From contig JAFGSP010000127.1 of NCBI GenBank assembly GCA_016934775.1, forward strand, positions 1 through 6,202: a stretch of 6,202 nucleotides of DNA, in the 5' to 3' direction. Below are positions 4,985 through 6,202 of the stretch, one piece after another. Under the pieces are notes generated by a model. That model had not been told where the DNA came from and did no database searches. It saw only the letters and a program-made list of their open reading frames with translations. The DNA comes from Candidatus Woesearchaeota archaeon (GTDB taxonomy: Archaea > Nanobdellota > Nanobdellia > Woesearchaeales > GW2011-AR15). Made by a program: the position numbers and the translations under genes. Within the stretch, counting starts at the first letter, position 1; each line of letters opens with the position of its first letter.

Positions 4985-6202
4985 ATGAATAAAGTTGAAT
5001 TGCTGCTGCCGGCAGGTAACATAGCCTGCCTGAGGGCCGCTGTTGCTAACGGTGCAGATGCAGTATATCTGGGAATGGCCAAGTTTAATGCCCGACAGTC
5101 TGCTAAGAATTTTGATGAGAAAAACATCTTTTCCGCTATAAAATATTGCCATGACAGAAATGTTAAAGTATACATTACTTTTAACACATTGATCAAGAAC
5201 CCAGAGCTTGATGAATTCTTCAGATCAATGAGTATTGCATATCAGGCAGGAGCAGACGCATTTATAATCCAGGATAAGGCCTTCATTCCCCTAATTAAGT
5301 CAAATTTTCCAAAAGTTGAGATCCATCTCTCTACACAAGCAGCAGTTATGAACTCGTATTCTGTCCCAGATAATGTAGACCGGGTAGTGCTGGCAAGAGA
5401 GCTCACAATTGATGAGATCTCTAGTATATCAAAAAAATATAGAACCGAAGTGTTTGTGCATGGCGCATTATGCTTCAGCTACAGCGGATTATGCCTTTTT
5501 TCATCCATCACAGGAGGGAGGAGCGGGAACAGGGGAAGATGCGCGCAGCCATGCAGGAAAAAATACAATAACAAATACATCCTCAGCACAATGGATTTCT
5601 GTCTTATTGAAAAAATACCTGAGCTAGTTGAAGCAGGCGTGGCAAGCTTCAAGATAGAAGGCCGGCTTAGATCTCCTTTGTATGTTGGAACAGCAGCAAG
5701 GATTTATAGGAGATATATTGATAGGTATTATGAAGGGAAGACAGGTGTTGAGGAAAAAGATATAGATGACCTGTTGCTGTCATATAATAGGGGATTTACA
5801 CAAGGGTTTGCGTTTTCAGATAAGGTTCTAGGGATTAGTAATCCGATGAACCGCGGCCTGTTTATAGGGATGGTCCGGGATAGGAAATTAAAGCTTAAGA
5901 AACCACTGAAAAAAGGAGAAGGAGTGGCTATCTGGTCAGGAGATGTTGTTTCTGGATTTAAGGTTGCAAAAATATTCATAGAAACAGGAGAAACAGAGAG
6001 CGCATCTGTAGGAGATACAATACATCTTGAGAAACAGTTTAATGATTTTGACAAAGTATTCAAGACATCTTCTCCGGACTTAAAAGTCGAGTTGGGAGAC
6101 GAACTCAATATTGAGCCATTTGCTCTAAAAAACACCAAGATTCATCTTCCTGAAATCAAGGAAAAGCATCCAACTCCAGGTTATAAAATATTTGCCAAAG
6201 CT
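4985..6202 (+). CDS. Peptidase U32-family protein (TrhP/RlhA-like), 3' end cut by window edge
   Basis: The frame is open from ATG 4985 through the right edge (406 codons, no stop). U32 proteins were named peptidases, but characterised bacterial members (TrhP, RlhA, UbiU/UbiV) are Fe-S proteins for hydroxylation of tRNA U34, 23S rRNA C2501 or ubiquinone. Seen here: a TIM-barrel-like start LLPAGN (7-12) and GADAVYLG (23-30); the U32 signature E155-x-F-x2-G-A-L-C163-x4-G-x-C170 followed by x-F-S; then GGRSGNRGRC (177-186) and C190. The spacing C-x6-C-x15-C-x3-C is that of TrhP-type members and suggests a [4Fe-4S] cluster. FKIEGRLRSP (222-231) is the second family-typical block. The region from about 285 on begins the C-terminal beta-rich domain. 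It is transcribed divergently from the peptidase genes with its own promoter. RNA hydroxylation is inferred from bacterial relatives; the archaeal substrate is unknown, and a protease role is less likely. Confidence 0.88.
   Translation, partial: MNKVELLLPAGNIACLRAAVANGADAVYLGMAKFNARQSAKNFDEKNIFSAIKYCHDRNVKVYITFNTLIKNPELDEFFRSMSIAYQAGADAFIIQDKAFIPLIKSNFPKVEIHLSTQAAVMNSYSVPDNVDRVVLARELTIDEISSISKKYRTEVFVHGALCFSYSGLCLFSSITGGRSGNRGRCAQPCRKKYNNKYILSTMDFCLIEKIPELVEAGVASFKIEGRLRSPLYVGTAARIYRRYIDRYYEGKTGVEEKDIDDLLLSYNRGFTQGFAFSDKVLGISNPMNRGLFIGMVRDRKLKLKKPLKKGEGVAIWSGDVVSGFKVAKIFIETGETESASVGDTIHLEKQFNDFDKVFKTSSPDLKVELGDELNIEPFALKNTKIHLPEIKEKHPTPGYKIFAKA

Noticed and set aside
4909..5196. Minus-strand ORFs opposite the start of the U32 gene
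   Set aside because: They lie over the divergent promoters and the conserved U32 N-terminus, and their translations have no recognisable features.
5728..6138. Minus-strand ORF of 136 codons
   Set aside because: Shadow of the U32 coding frame, serine-rich low-information translation.
1..6202. tRNA, rRNA, CRISPR array, insertion sequence
   Set aside because: I saw no cloverleaf, regularly spaced repeats or transposase-like protein in the window.

Overview
The window reads as archaeal chromosome, probably from an A+T-rich lineage; a DPANN-type archaeon is my guess from the divergent, oddly sized enzymes, but no marker here fixes the taxon. The archaeal signs are a proteasome-activating nucleotidase (PAN), promoters with TATA boxes about 23-28 bases upstream of start codons or RNA 5' ends (mostly leaderless transcripts), and a probable C/D box methylation-guide RNA.

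Layout, left to right. Positions 1-653 (minus strand) hold the N-terminal 217 codons of an inositol-monophosphatase-fold protein that runs off the left edge. Positions 654-886 contain no protein gene. They hold the promoter of that gene and, at 766-840 on the minus strand, a 75-nt candidate C/D box sRNA with C, D', C' and D boxes, an 8-bp terminal stem and its own TATA box. Positions 887-2029 (minus) encode PAN. Positions 2079-3830 (minus) encode an unusually long M29-type metallo-aminopeptidase, and 3827-4885 (minus) an M24 Xaa-Pro-type peptidase whose stop overlaps the M29 start as ATGA. A divergent promoter region (4886-4984) separates these from a U32-family protein on the plus strand (4985 to the right edge, incomplete).

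The three central genes form a coherent protein-to-amino-acid module. PAN would unfold proteins and feed the 20S proteasome (not in this window), and the M29 and M24 enzymes would trim the released peptides, with M24 taking proline-containing ones. M24 and M29 look like one operon. PAN follows in the same direction, but a promoter-like element in the 49-bp gap suggests it is also transcribed alone. The M24 and PAN promoters share the same 8-base TATA box at the same distance from their ATG.

The items most worth a second look are the C/D box RNA, whose D' guide matches the 23S rRNA A-loop so that the N+5 rule picks the U equivalent to E. coli U2552; the M29 enzyme, with about 165 extra N-terminal residues and Phe where the family has its active-site Tyr; and the IMPase-like protein with Asn in place of a metal-binding Asp.
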